Assembly (NCBI GenBank): GCA_045601525.1
Contig: JAZRZR010000059.1
Location: 1 to 35,619 of the forward strand
Length of the DNA stretch: 35,619 nucleotides
Source: SIG565 sp045601525
GTDB lineage: Bacteria; Bacillota; Clostridia; Oscillospirales; Acutalibacteraceae
Direction: 5' to 3'
A program made the position numbers and the translations under genes. Below, piece after piece: positions 14,682 through 23,109 of this stretch; position 1 is the first letter of the stretch; each line of letters begins with the position of its first letter. The notes under the pieces were generated by a model, which was not told the origin of the DNA, did no database searches, and saw nothing but the letters and a program-made list of their open reading frames with translations.

Positions 14682-16289
14682 TTAATACACTATGAGTTTG
14701 CCTGTACTGTCACCAAAGACTTCGGCCGCAGTTTTTCCGACATAATCTTTTGCCGCAAAAACCTTTGTGTATGTGTGATACAAATCACGGTTTTGATTAA
14801 CGATATATGTGTTGCCGATAAATTCCGGCATCGGACTATCGTTTGTGTTTTTTATCCTAATAAGTTTTGGCATACCGTGTACAAAAATGTTATCCTTGAT
14901 AACAAAGTTTTCACTCTTACAGGAATTGCCGCCCTGAATATTAGTGCCCGCACTCTTTTCGGGGCGAGAAAGTGTTCCCCAACCATAACCGCCGTAGCGC
15001 ATAATGTTATTGCTTATCTCAACATTGGAAAACTCACCTGTTGTATTACGCAAGAAATATTCAAAGTTATATACACTGTACTCTAAAAGATTGTTGGTGT
15101 ATTTAATGTTAATCTCACTCACGGTGCCTGTACCATCGTCCTTACGCCACTGGGGTGAAACGCCCGCATCGTAGCATTGATAAACATGGCAGTGGTCGAT
15201 ATAGTGGCCATCGCAACTGCCCCAAAGTTGAATACCGTTGCCAAGCCTTGTTGTGCCGTTACCCTTTTGATAGCAACCGCCTACATAACCGATAACTAAA
15301 CCTTGGGTCATGGTGTTTACTGTGCTTACAAGGTCAAGTCCCATTGTGCCTGTGTACATAAGGCGAAGGTTTTGAACAGTTGAATTGCTTCCCTGTTGGA
15401 TAAGATTATCGTATTTGCAAATCTCAATAGAATCAAATCGTTGGGTTGGATTCTCCTTGCTGTAAAGATAAACCGTTGTGCCTCGTGGTTGATAATAGAA
15501 ATTCAAATCACGGACAACCTCTTCTTTTGAATTTTTCTTGTTTGCAAAGGCTTTACCGTGGTCAAAAACTATATTTCCTATGTCTTGAGCAGTATTCACA
15601 TCGACATACCAAAGATTAGAGTTGCCAGAATCTTGCTTCCACTCAAGTTTCATACCGTCAATTGAGCCGTAAAGAGTAGGCTTATTGCCGCTACCGTATG
15701 CGCCCAATGACACGCCCGCCTTTAGAGTGATGCGCTCTCGCCAAAAGTTTCCGCGCTTAAGATAAATAGCGTCGCCTTTTTTTGAAATCGAACCCGCTTT
15801 ACTAAGAGTTGCAACGGGTGTTTCGGGGGATAGACCGTCATTGCTATCCTTGCCGCTATTTGATACATATATTTTCTTGCCGCCCGCGGCCGGCTCTACT
15901 GTATCGGGGTAATTTTCAATCTCCTTAAGCAACTTGTCTGCGGCCGCCTTTACCTCGGCAGGCTCCTTGCGTGCTTCAAGCATTCCAAGTGATGCGCCTT
16001 CCCCCATCGCACCGATAACATCTATGGTGTATATAGAGGGGTCGGTATAATCATAGGTTTTAGGGGTTTTGTTTTTATCCTTTCCGTTACCACCTGTACC
16101 ACCGCCGAAGATGTTACCCAAAATACCGCCCTTGCTGCTTTCTGTCGAGGAAGTAACATTAGAGGAGGTTTCAGGCTCCCCGCCTTCAGTAGCCTCACTG
16201 CCGCCCGCCGTGTCACCCTTACAGGCCACAAGCGAAAAGGTTAAAAGCAAGCACAAAAGCACCGCTATAATCTTTTTAATGTTTTTCAT
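14682..16289 (-). CDS. right-handed beta-helix lipoprotein, paralog D (last of operon)
   Basis: A 535-residue lipoprotein, the longest of the seven. Lipobox LVAC (Cys23) is followed by an extra 45-residue Ser/Thr/Gly/Glu-rich spacer (residues about 24-70) before YTDPSIYTIDVIGAMGEG. The rest follows the family: IYVSNSGKDSNDGLSPETP, YLKRGNFWRE, GAYGSGNKPTLYGSIDG, DHCHVYQCYDAGVSPQW and an end in FGDSTGKLIVY. The longer spacer should hold the beta-helix farther from the membrane. The frame could open at GTG 16298, but ATG 16289 is chosen because GGTGA stands 5 nt before it and the neighbouring genes align with that ATG. It lies 11 nt after paralog E. The middle segment (RDLNFYY, PRGTTVYLYS) is shared with E only. 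Confidence 0.85.
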   Translation of the reverse strand: MKNIKKIIAVLLCLLLTFSLVACKGDTAGGSEATEGGEPETSSNVTSSTESSKGGILGNIFGGGTGGNGKDKNKTPKTYDYTDPSIYTIDVIGAMGEGASLGMLEARKEPAEVKAAADKLLKEIENYPDTVEPAAGGKKIYVSNSGKDSNDGLSPETPVATLSKAGSISKKGDAIYLKRGNFWRERITLKAGVSLGAYGSGNKPTLYGSIDGMKLEWKQDSGNSNLWYVDVNTAQDIGNIVFDHGKAFANKKNSKEEVVRDLNFYYQPRGTTVYLYSKENPTQRFDSIEICKYDNLIQQGSNSTVQNLRLMYTGTMGLDLVSTVNTMTQGLVIGYVGGCYQKGNGTTRLGNGIQLWGSCDGHYIDHCHVYQCYDAGVSPQWRKDDGTGTVSEINIKYTNNLLEYSVYNFEYFLRNTTGEFSNVEISNNIMRYGGYGWGTLSRPEKSAGTNIQGGNSCKSENFVIKDNIFVHGMPKLIRIKNTNDSPMPEFIGNTYIVNQNRDLYHTYTKVFAAKDYVGKTAAEVFGDSTGKLIVY

Positions 16290-16294
16290 AAAGT

Positions 16295-16299
16295 TCACC
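16295..16299 (-). promoter_or_regulatory. degenerate ribosome binding site of paralog D
   Basis: The equivalent junction in front of paralog E reads AAAGGAGAACCTT before the ATG, while here it reads AACGGTGAACTTT. GGAG has become GGTG, so translation of D is probably weaker. Its position supports ATG 16289 over GTG 16298 as the start. Confidence 0.5.
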
Positions 16300-16300
16300 G

Positions 16301-17770
16301 TTAATAAATTATAAGCTTTCCTGTTGCATCGCCAAAAATATCGGCAGCCGTTTTGCCCTCAGAATCCTTTGCGGAAATTGTGCCGTCTTGAGTTACATAC
16401 AAATCACGGTTTTTGTTGATTATATATGTGTTTCCGCTAAATATAGGCATAGCGCTTCCTTTTGTATTGTTAACTCTTAAAAGTTTCGGTGCGCCGTGGA
16501 CAAAAATATTATCCTTAATTACAAAGTTTTCACTCTTACAAGAGTTACCACCCTGAATATTTGTGCCGTTGTTTTTGCCCGAACGGGAAAGAGTTCCCCA
16601 ACCGTAGCCACCGTAACGAACAATATTCTTGCTAAACTCAACATTTGAAAATTCGCCTGTTGTATTGTGTAAGAAATACTCAATGTTATAAACCGAATAT
16701 TCAAGAAGATTGTTGCTGTATTTAATATTTTTCTCGGTAATATCTGCTACACCGTTATCCTTAAGAAACTGTGGTGTTATACCCGCATCATAACACTGAT
16801 ATACATGGCAATACTCGATATAGTGACCGTCGCAATCGCCCCAAATTTGAATTCCGTTACCGTAACGAACAAGACCGCTCATATACGAGCCGCCGATATA
16901 ACCGATAACACAACCCTTTATATATGTGTTTTTTGTTTTGCTCGGGATAGTGATGCCGTGACTTCCTGTGTACATAATTCTAAGATTTTGTACCGTGGAA
17001 TCGGTTTCCTGTGTTATTATACTTCCGTAATAACAAATTTCAATGGTTTCAAAACGCTCTCTCGGGTCTTTCTCGGAATAGAGATAAACCGTTGTGCCGC
17101 GCGGTTTATAGTAGAAGTTAAGGTCGCGAATAACTTCTTCCATTTTGTTTTTCTTGTTTGCAAAAGCTTTTCCGTGGTCAAAAACTATATTTCCGACATC
17201 GGCCGAGGTGCAAACATCAACCGACCAGATATTTTCATCCTCTTCCTTAACCCATTCTAATTTTGTGCCGTCCATTGAGCCGTAGATAGTGGGTTTGTTA
17301 CCCTTGCCGTATGCTCCCAAAGAAACTCCCGCTTTAAGAACGGGATGCTCGCGCCAAAAATCTCCGCGGTTAAGCACAACAACGTCACCCGCTTTTGCCA
17401 AAGAAACGCCCTTTTGGATTGTCGCTACTGCTGTTTCAGGGCTCAAACCGTCTTTGTCGTCGTTGCCGTCATTAGAAACATAAATGAATTTTCCGCCCTC
17501 TTTGGGTTGCAGGTCATCAGGATATTCTTCGATTTGTTTAAGCAAATCGTCTGCGGCCTTTTTAACCTCGGCAGGCTCTTTTCGCTCTTCATTAAGGTTA
17601 AGCGACTTGCCCTCACCCATCGCTGTGACAATATCTATTGTATAGATGGATGGGTCGGTAGGGTCAAAACTCATACCCTCTGGATTGTTGCCGCCACCTT
17701 TACAAGCAGAAAGACTTGCCGCTAAACATAAGCACAAAACCAATGCGGTGATTTTTTTGATGTTCTTCAT
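16301..17770 (-). CDS. right-handed beta-helix lipoprotein, paralog E
   Basis: A 489-residue lipoprotein with lipobox LSAC (Cys23). Family segments are SIYTIDIVTAMGEGKSLN, IYVSNDGNDDKDGLSPE, LNRGDFWRE, GAYGKGNKPTIYGSMDG, GNGIQIWGDCDGHYIEYCH and CYDAGITPQF. The C-terminal third includes GNSCKSENFVIKDNIFVHG, identical in D, E and F, and the protein ends in FGDATGKLIIY. GGAG is 6 nt before the ATG. The gene begins 11 nt after the stop of F and is followed 11 nt later by D, as expected of tandem duplications within an operon. The enzymatic or binding role is inferred only from the fold. Confidence 0.86.
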   Translation of the reverse strand: MKNIKKITALVLCLCLAASLSACKGGGNNPEGMSFDPTDPSIYTIDIVTAMGEGKSLNLNEERKEPAEVKKAADDLLKQIEEYPDDLQPKEGGKFIYVSNDGNDDKDGLSPETAVATIQKGVSLAKAGDVVVLNRGDFWREHPVLKAGVSLGAYGKGNKPTIYGSMDGTKLEWVKEEDENIWSVDVCTSADVGNIVFDHGKAFANKKNKMEEVIRDLNFYYKPRGTTVYLYSEKDPRERFETIEICYYGSIITQETDSTVQNLRIMYTGSHGITIPSKTKNTYIKGCVIGYIGGSYMSGLVRYGNGIQIWGDCDGHYIEYCHVYQCYDAGITPQFLKDNGVADITEKNIKYSNNLLEYSVYNIEYFLHNTTGEFSNVEFSKNIVRYGGYGWGTLSRSGKNNGTNIQGGNSCKSENFVIKDNIFVHGAPKLLRVNNTKGSAMPIFSGNTYIINKNRDLYVTQDGTISAKDSEGKTAADIFGDATGKLIIY

Positions 17771-17781
17771 AAGGTTCTCCT

Positions 17782-19260
17782 TTAATAAATTATAAGTGTA
17801 CCTGTTTTATCGCCGAAAATTTCTTCAGCAGTTTTTCCAACACTATTCTTTGCCGCTATAGTGCCCTCGCTTGTTACAAAAAGATTGCGAGTTTTATTAA
17901 CTATGTATGTGTTGCCGCTAAACACAGGCATCGCACTTCCATTTGTGTTTTCAATTCTTATAAGACGAGGATATCCGTGAACAAAGATATTATCCTTAAT
18001 TACAAAGTTTTCTGATTTGCAAGAATTTCCGCCTTGAATGTTTGCCGGTGTGGTTTTGTTCGGGCGCGAAAGAGTGCCCCATCCATAACCCGCATAACGA
18101 AGAATATTATTGCTAAACTCAACATCCGAAAACTCGCCGGTTGTGTTGTGTAAGAAATATTCGATGTTATAAACCGAATATTCAAGCAGGTTGTTAGTAT
18201 ATTTTATGTTTTTCTCGGTAACATCGGCTGTTCCGCTATCCTTAAGGAACTGAGGGGTGATACCCGCATCATAACACTGATATACATGGCAATGGTCAAT
18301 ATAATGTCCATCGCAACTTGCCCATAACTGAACACCGTTACCATAACGAACTGTGCCGCTCATATATGAACCGCCGATATATCCTATTACAAGACCCTGC
18401 AACATAACTTCATCTTTGTAACCGTAACTTACACCAAATCCGCCGGTGTACATTAAGCGAAGGTTTTGTATAGTTGAGTTGCCGCCCGGAGTTACAATAC
18501 ACACATCGGGACCTATTTCTATAGAATAAAAATCTTCGGTGGGATTGCCCTTATCATAGTACAAATAAACTGTGGTACCACGCTTTTCAAAATAGAAGTT
18601 ATAGTTTTGTATAACCTCGGATAATTTATTTTTCTTGTTACCGAAGGCTTTTCCATGGTCAAAAATCATTAAGCCTATATCCGAAGAGGTGCCAACATCC
18701 ACCTTCCAAATGTTTTCGTTTTCTTCGTCCTGCTCCCACTCGAGAGAAAGACCATCAATTGAGCCGTAAAGGGTGGGTTTATTACCCTTGCCGTAAGCAC
18801 CATAAGAAACACCATCTCGGCCACTTATTGCTTCACGCCAAAAATCGCCTCTCTTTAGAAGCACAGCATCGCCGCTTTTGGTTTTAATAGAAGCGGCGTG
18901 TATTGTTTTTAGAGGCTTTTCGGGAGATAAACCATCGTTATTGTCGTCACCATCGTTTGCAACATAATATGTTTTCGAGCCTTCTTTAGCCTTTACAGTA
19001 TCCGGAAACTCCTCGATTTCTTTAAGCAAATCATCGGCGGCTTTTTTAACCTCCTCGGGCTCTTTCCTCTCTTCAAGAAGCCCTAACGACTTGCCCGCCT
19101 GCATAGCGCCTACAACATCTATTGTATAGATAGATGGGTCGGTGGGGTCGAACTTTGCGCTGTTTGTAGCCCCCTTATCGCCCGATGCATTACAAGCACA
19201 TAGGGCAACTGCCAAAACCAACGCCAAGAATAACGAAATTGTTTTTTTAATGTTTTTCAT
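17782..19260 (-). CDS. right-handed beta-helix lipoprotein, paralog F
   Basis: A 492-residue lipoprotein with lipobox LCAC (Cys23). It shares the N-terminal PSIYTIDVVGAMQAGKSLG with G, the middle PGGNSTIQN and GGFGVSY with A, and the C-terminal GNSCKSENFVIKDNIFVHG with D and E, so it is a visible mosaic of its relatives. It ends in FGDKTGTLIIY, where Thr replaces the Lys found in the other six. Two ATG codons stand in tandem; the second is chosen because GGAG is 7 nt from it. The gene starts 12 nt after paralog G. The likely role matches the family: an anchored glycan-binding or glycan-cutting beta-helix. Confidence 0.86.
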   Translation of the reverse strand: MKNIKKTISLFLALVLAVALCACNASGDKGATNSAKFDPTDPSIYTIDVVGAMQAGKSLGLLEERKEPEEVKKAADDLLKEIEEFPDTVKAKEGSKTYYVANDGDDNNDGLSPEKPLKTIHAASIKTKSGDAVLLKRGDFWREAISGRDGVSYGAYGKGNKPTLYGSIDGLSLEWEQDEENENIWKVDVGTSSDIGLMIFDHGKAFGNKKNKLSEVIQNYNFYFEKRGTTVYLYYDKGNPTEDFYSIEIGPDVCIVTPGGNSTIQNLRLMYTGGFGVSYGYKDEVMLQGLVIGYIGGSYMSGTVRYGNGVQLWASCDGHYIDHCHVYQCYDAGITPQFLKDSGTADVTEKNIKYTNNLLEYSVYNIEYFLHNTTGEFSDVEFSNNILRYAGYGWGTLSRPNKTTPANIQGGNSCKSENFVIKDNIFVHGYPRLIRIENTNGSAMPVFSGNTYIVNKTRNLFVTSEGTIAAKNSVGKTAEEIFGDKTGTLIIY

Positions 19261-19272
19261 CATTTTTCTCCC

Positions 19273-20730
19273 TTAATAGAGTATTATCTTACCTGTTGTG
19301 TCACCAAAAATTTCTGCGGCGGACTTGCCCTTTACGGCATCCCCCTCGTATTCTTTTTCATTGTTGACAAACAGGTTTCTCTTTTGGTTTACGATATATG
19401 TATTGCCCGATAAAACAGGCATTCTATCCGCCGTTTCGGCGTTTATTGAAATCAAATTTGGATATCCGTGAGAGAAAACATTGTTTTTTATTACAAAATT
19501 CTCCACCGTTGCAAGACTTACGCCGCCCTTGACTGCTGAACAATGCTGCTTATTAGACCTTGACAACGTTCCCCAACCATAGCCTGCATACCGCATAATA
19601 TTATTGCTAATCTCTATGTTTTTAAGCATACCCGTGGAATTATGCAAGAAATACTCAAAATTATAAACACAATATTCAACAAGGTTATTTGTAAAGGCTA
19701 TATTTTGCTCGGTTACATCTCGAGTGGCGCCGCCTGCCCCTGTCCATTGGAAAGTGACACCCGCATCGTAGCATTGATAAATATGGCAACTGTCTATATA
19801 AAAACCGTCGCCCTCGCCCTGCAATTCAACACCGTTACCATAACGAGTTGTGCCCGACATAACAGAGCCACCGATATAACCCATTATACAGCCCTGTATA
19901 TTTACATTTTTCACCTTATACACGCTAACCGCAAAGCCGCCCGTGTACATAAGGCGGAGATTTTGATAAAGAGCATCGCTTGCGGTGGTTAATATTCTTG
20001 TATCGCCACAAATCTCGATTGAATTGAAGAGTTCTTTAGGGCTACCCTCCGACAAATACAAATAAACCGCTTTTTCTCTTTGCTCATAGCAAAAATTATA
20101 TTCTTGAATTAGTTTTTCTTTATCAGCCTTGAGGCTTGCAAAGGCTTTTCCGTGGTCAAACACTATGAGGCCGACATCAGTTGTATCCTTAACCTCGGCT
20201 CTCCAAATGTTCTCGCCATCGGCCACCCAATCAAGTTCCATACCATCTACCGAACCATAAATTGTGGGCTTATTGCCCTCGCCGTAAGCTCCGATTGAAA
20301 CTCCATCACGCCCTGTTATACACTCACGCCAAAAGTTGCCTCTCTTTAGAAGCACCGCATCGCCGCTTTTGGTTTTAATGGTGGCGGCATGTATTGTTTT
20401 TAGAGGCTTTTCGGGTGATAAACCATCATTATTATCATCGCCATCATTTGCAACATAATAGGTCTTCGAGTCCTCTTTTGCCTGTACTGTATCAGGGGTT
20501 TCCTCAATCTTTTTAAGAAGTTCCTCGGCAGCCTTTGCGACCTCTTCGGGTTCCTTTCTTTCTTCAAGAAGCCCTAACGATTTGCCCGCCTGCATAGCGC
20601 CTACAACATCTATTGTATAGATTGATGGATTAGTGCGGTCAACAGTTTCTGCGCCAACGCCACTTTCACCGCAAGAACAAAGCAAAAGCAAGATTGTTAT
20701 GCACAAAAACGAAGCAAAAATTCTTCTCAT
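19273..20730 (-). CDS. right-handed beta-helix lipoprotein, paralog G (first of operon)
   Basis: A 485-residue lipoprotein opening the G-F-E-D operon. The signal peptide (MRRIFASFLC...) differs from the MKNIKK type of the three genes behind it; the lipobox is LCSC (Cys20). It has the entry motif YYVANDGDDNNDGLSPEKP, LLKRGNFWRE, GAYGEGNKPTIYGSVDG, GNGVELQGEGDGFYIDSCH and CYDAGVTFQW, and ends in FGDTTGKIILY. AAGGA is 7 nt before the ATG. The helix rungs group it with B and C, while the N-terminal third is nearly identical to F. It is divergent from the AbrB-like gene across a 186-nt control region. Confidence 0.86.
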   Translation of the reverse strand: MRRIFASFLCITILLLLCSCGESGVGAETVDRTNPSIYTIDVVGAMQAGKSLGLLEERKEPEEVAKAAEELLKKIEETPDTVQAKEDSKTYYVANDGDDNNDGLSPEKPLKTIHAATIKTKSGDAVLLKRGNFWRECITGRDGVSIGAYGEGNKPTIYGSVDGMELDWVADGENIWRAEVKDTTDVGLIVFDHGKAFASLKADKEKLIQEYNFCYEQREKAVYLYLSEGSPKELFNSIEICGDTRILTTASDALYQNLRLMYTGGFAVSVYKVKNVNIQGCIMGYIGGSVMSGTTRYGNGVELQGEGDGFYIDSCHIYQCYDAGVTFQWTGAGGATRDVTEQNIAFTNNLVEYCVYNFEYFLHNSTGMLKNIEISNNIMRYAGYGWGTLSRSNKQHCSAVKGGVSLATVENFVIKNNVFSHGYPNLISINAETADRMPVLSGNTYIVNQKRNLFVNNEKEYEGDAVKGKSAAEIFGDTTGKIILY

Positions 20731-20764
20731 AAAAGTATCCTTTTGTTAATTCATATTTAGAATT

Positions 20765-20793
20765 AGTTTATCATAAATCAACTGTTTTTTCAA
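20765..20793 (-). promoter_or_regulatory. promoter of the four-paralog operon
   Basis: The -35 TTGAAA (20788-20793) and -10 TAAACT (20765-20770) lie 17 nt apart on the minus strand. An inverted repeat, AATACT (20792-20797) and AGTATT (20804-20809), overlaps the upstream edge of the -35 box and could be an operator. Confidence 0.55.
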
Positions 20794-20826
20794 TACTTTT
20801 AACAGTATTTTCGGATTTTCTGTTAT

Positions 20827-20877
20827 TTTTTTGTCAAAAGTAACTTGTTGGAAATCTTGACATTTTTTGTCAAAAGT
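20827..20877 (+). promoter_or_regulatory. paired direct repeats at the abrB promoter
   Basis: The 15-mer TTTTTTGTCAAAAGT occurs exactly twice, at 20827-20841 and 20863-20877, 36 bp apart. The second copy fills most of the spacer between the -35 and -10 boxes of the regulator gene, and with TTGACA it makes a small palindrome (TTGACA...TGTCAA). This is a good candidate for autoregulation and for control of the divergent lipoprotein operon. Confidence 0.55.
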
Positions 20878-20885
20878 GGTAGAAT
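20857..20885 (+). promoter_or_regulatory. sigma-A-type promoter of the AbrB-like gene
   Basis: Consensus -35 TTGACA (20857-20862), 17-nt spacer, -10 TAGAAT (20880-20885), 31 nt before the start codon. Confidence 0.8.
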
Positions 20886-20916
20886 AATCTCACAAATTAA
20901 GAAAAGAGGGTTTTAT

Positions 20917-21174
20917 ATGCAACCATTTGGTATTGTGCGTCAGGTAGATAAAAACGGGCGTATAGTTATCCCGAAAGAAATGCGCCAACAGTTAGGCATA
21001 GAAAACGATGTTGATAGCTTTGAAATTTTCACCGAGGGTAACAAATTAATTCTTAGAAAATATCAGCCAACCTGTATTTTTTGCGGCTCGCCTGATGAGC
21101 TTTTCCGTATGGACGGTCAGCTTGTTTGCATCGATTGTATTGACCGCCTTAACGCTATGAAAAATTCACTTTAA
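20917..21174 (+). CDS. AbrB/SpoVT-type transition-state regulator
   Basis: An 85-residue DNA-binding regulator. Residues 5-50 form the swapped-hairpin AbrB domain (GIVRQVDKNGRIVIPKEMR, then LGIENDVDSFEIF and KLILRKY). The C-terminal part has two CxxC pairs (CIFC and CIDC), as in many clostridial AbrB homologues, probably a small zinc-binding element. AbrB proteins are dimers or tetramers that bind AT-rich DNA and repress genes during growth. The start is the ATG with GAGGG 6 nt upstream; an earlier in-frame ATG would lie inside the promoter. The gene stands divergent from the four-paralog operon and convergent with the transporter operon. That it controls either one is inferred from position and repeats. 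Confidence 0.9.
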   Translation: MQPFGIVRQVDKNGRIVIPKEMRQQLGIENDVDSFEIFTEGNKLILRKYQPTCIFCGSPDELFRMDGQLVCIDCIDRLNAMKNSL

Positions 21175-21183
21175 TAGTAAGCA

Positions 21184-21215
21184 AAAAACACACCGAGTTT
21201 CCTCGGTGTGTTTTT
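21184..21215. terminator. bidirectional terminator between regulator and transporter operon
   Basis: AAAAACACACCGAG (21184-21197) and CTCGGTGTGTTTTT (21202-21215) form a perfect 14-bp stem around TTTC. It ends both the AbrB gene and the seven-gene operon arriving from the right. Confidence 0.93.
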
Positions 21216-21222
21216 GTTTTGT

Positions 21223-22185
21223 TTAACCTACAATACCTACGCTATCAATACTCTTAATGAATTTCTTTTGAAGCACACAGTACATAATAAGCACGGGCAA
21301 GATAACCAACAAACAACCCGCCATAATGGCGCCGACAATCGGCTTACCGTATGCATTATATCCCATCGACTGAAGGGTTGTAACGATACGGGAAAGGGCA
21401 ACTGACAAGGGGAAATCTTTTGAAAGGAACATTTTTGCCAAGAAAATATCGTTCCAGTGCCAAATTATACTGAATATTGTAACTGTTAAGAATATGTTGC
21501 CTGATGAGGGAACAACTACTCGAACGAAGGTTTTAAGGGGACCTGCGCCGTCGATAGCCGAAGCCTCTTCAAGTTCTTTGGGCAAGCTCTTAAAGAACTG
21601 AACATACATATATGTAAAGAGACCTGCCTTAAGGCCAACTGCCAAAACGCTCGGCAAGTAGAAGGCAAAGGGAGTGTTCAATAGGTTAGGACGAATATCG
21701 GTACCAATAAGTTCACCAAATAATCCGAGCAAACCAAAAACATCCAAATATCTCATACTTGTCATAAGCGGAATCATTATAAGCTGTGTGGGAACAAGGA
21801 TAGTTACAATAAGAATAAATGTAAGAATACCGCGCTCCTTGAACTTGAATCTTGCAAGACCATAAGCCGTAATCGAACACATAACAACCTCAATTAAGGC
21901 GCTAACAATTTCGATTATTACCGTGTTAAGAAGACTCTTCGGATATTCAAGTGCTTTCCAAGCGTTTTTGAAGCTTATAAGCGAGAATGATTTCGGCACC
22001 CAAATAACTGTTGGGTCAGTAAAGTCAGCAGTTGCACGGAAGCCCTGTGAAATCATATAAATCAAGGGGTAAAGAAGAATATAGCTGATGGACAAAAGGA
22101 ATATCCAACGAACTATCGAAACCACTATCCCTGTGGTAGCCTCGCCGAGTTTGCGGGTGTTGATTTTTGAAACTTTAATATTCAT
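21223..22185 (-). CDS. carbohydrate ABC permease, MalG/LacG type (second pair)
   Basis: A 320-residue inner-membrane subunit with six predicted helices. The EAA loop that contacts the ATPase is visible as EEASAIDGAGPLKTFVRVV followed by the invariant Pro. It is the last gene of the operon and partners the permease just upstream (22198-23097). An in-frame GTG lies at 22194, but ATG 22185 is used because AGGGGG from the preceding stop codon region is 8 nt before it. The transported sugar cannot be told. Its pair has no adjacent binding protein unless it shares the one at 29339 or uses the DUF5696 lipoprotein. Confidence 0.88.
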   Translation of the reverse strand: MNIKVSKINTRKLGEATTGIVVSIVRWIFLLSISYILLYPLIYMISQGFRATADFTDPTVIWVPKSFSLISFKNAWKALEYPKSLLNTVIIEIVSALIEVVMCSITAYGLARFKFKERGILTFILIVTILVPTQLIMIPLMTSMRYLDVFGLLGLFGELIGTDIRPNLLNTPFAFYLPSVLAVGLKAGLFTYMYVQFFKSLPKELEEASAIDGAGPLKTFVRVVVPSSGNIFLTVTIFSIIWHWNDIFLAKMFLSKDFPLSVALSRIVTTLQSMGYNAYGKPIVGAIMAGCLLVILPVLIMYCVLQKKFIKSIDSVGIVG

Positions 22186-22197
22186 TGTCCGCACCCC

Positions 22198-23097
22198 CTA
22201 ATTCCAACGGCGTAAGCAGAAGAAGTTATAAACACCAATTACAAGCGCCATAACTGCACCTACTACCACAAAATAGAACCAAACCATCGCTGAACTTTGG
22301 TCATAAATTGCTTGGTTACTCATCAAATCGAATGCGGTTGCTATAACGAACTGATTTTGTGTGAAAAGGTCTATCATTGTATAAACCATTACAAGCAAAA
22401 TTGTCGGTCCGAGCATCGGAATAGTGATATACCAAAACTCTTCCCATTTAGAAGCACCCTCAACCTTTGAAACCTCATAAAGTTGGTCAGGTATTGACTG
22501 AAGCCCTGCAATAAAGAGAACTATTTGAATACCGCAACTCCACAAGAGGTTGAAGACATCACTGATATAGCTTGCTATAAGTGATGTGATTTCTTCGGGC
22601 AAACCGAGGTTGCCGAGGATTGCATCAAAATCAATCATAGTACCGTAGTTGCCCTGCGAGCCGCTTGAAGCCACCAGACTTACCTGAATATGTTCACCTG
22701 TCATAAGATTCATAATAACACCTGTTGCAATAATAACAGGGAGGAAGAATATGGCTCTTGCGAACATACGGCCACGGAACTTTTGATTAAGCACCATAGC
22801 AAGAATCAAGCTTAGCGCCAATATAATAGGCAACTGAACCGCAAATGCCGAAAGCATATCTCGTATGCTTTCAAGGTAGTCCGGATGTTGATTTATAATA
22901 AAATCATACCATTTAAGACCAACCCAAGTTGTTTTGATACCGGTATTTGTAATACCAACATCGCAAAAAGAATAATAAATTGATTTTATAAGCGGAACGA
23001 AGAAGAACAGTACAAGGCCTATCTCCCACGGAAGCACAAACAATCTACCTGTACGGCTTTGAAGTTGTTCTACGCCTCTATGCTTTTTAACTTTCAT
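22198..23097 (-). CDS. sugar ABC permease, MalF/UgpA type (second pair)
   Basis: A 299-residue permease with six helices, opening with a basic N-terminus (MKVKKHRG) and LFVLPWEIGLVLFFFVPL. The EAA loop is YEVSKVEGASKWEEFWYIT followed by IP. A large extracellular insertion between helices 3 and 4 (about residues 145-180, containing SSGSQGNYG) precedes the second half. The start is ATG 23097, not GTG 23106, since AGGGGG and GGTGA precede it in the same arrangement as in the next gene. Stop codons and start sites are 12 nt apart on both sides, indicating one transcript. Confidence 0.88.
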   Translation of the reverse strand: MKVKKHRGVEQLQSRTGRLFVLPWEIGLVLFFFVPLIKSIYYSFCDVGITNTGIKTTWVGLKWYDFIINQHPDYLESIRDMLSAFAVQLPIILALSLILAMVLNQKFRGRMFARAIFFLPVIIATGVIMNLMTGEHIQVSLVASSGSQGNYGTMIDFDAILGNLGLPEEITSLIASYISDVFNLLWSCGIQIVLFIAGLQSIPDQLYEVSKVEGASKWEEFWYITIPMLGPTILLVMVYTMIDLFTQNQFVIATAFDLMSNQAIYDQSSAMVWFYFVVVGAVMALVIGVYNFFCLRRWN

Positions 23098-23109
23098 ACT
23101 GTTCACCCC

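Noticed and set aside
14682..20730. Tandem repeats that could be read as a mobile element or CRISPR-like array
   Set aside because: The repeats are full-length paralogous genes; no transposase, terminal repeats, target duplications or short spaced repeats were seen.
20845..20916. N-terminal extension of 24 residues on the AbrB-like protein
   Set aside because: The extension runs through the -35 and -10 boxes, and the inner ATG has a good GAGGG binding site.
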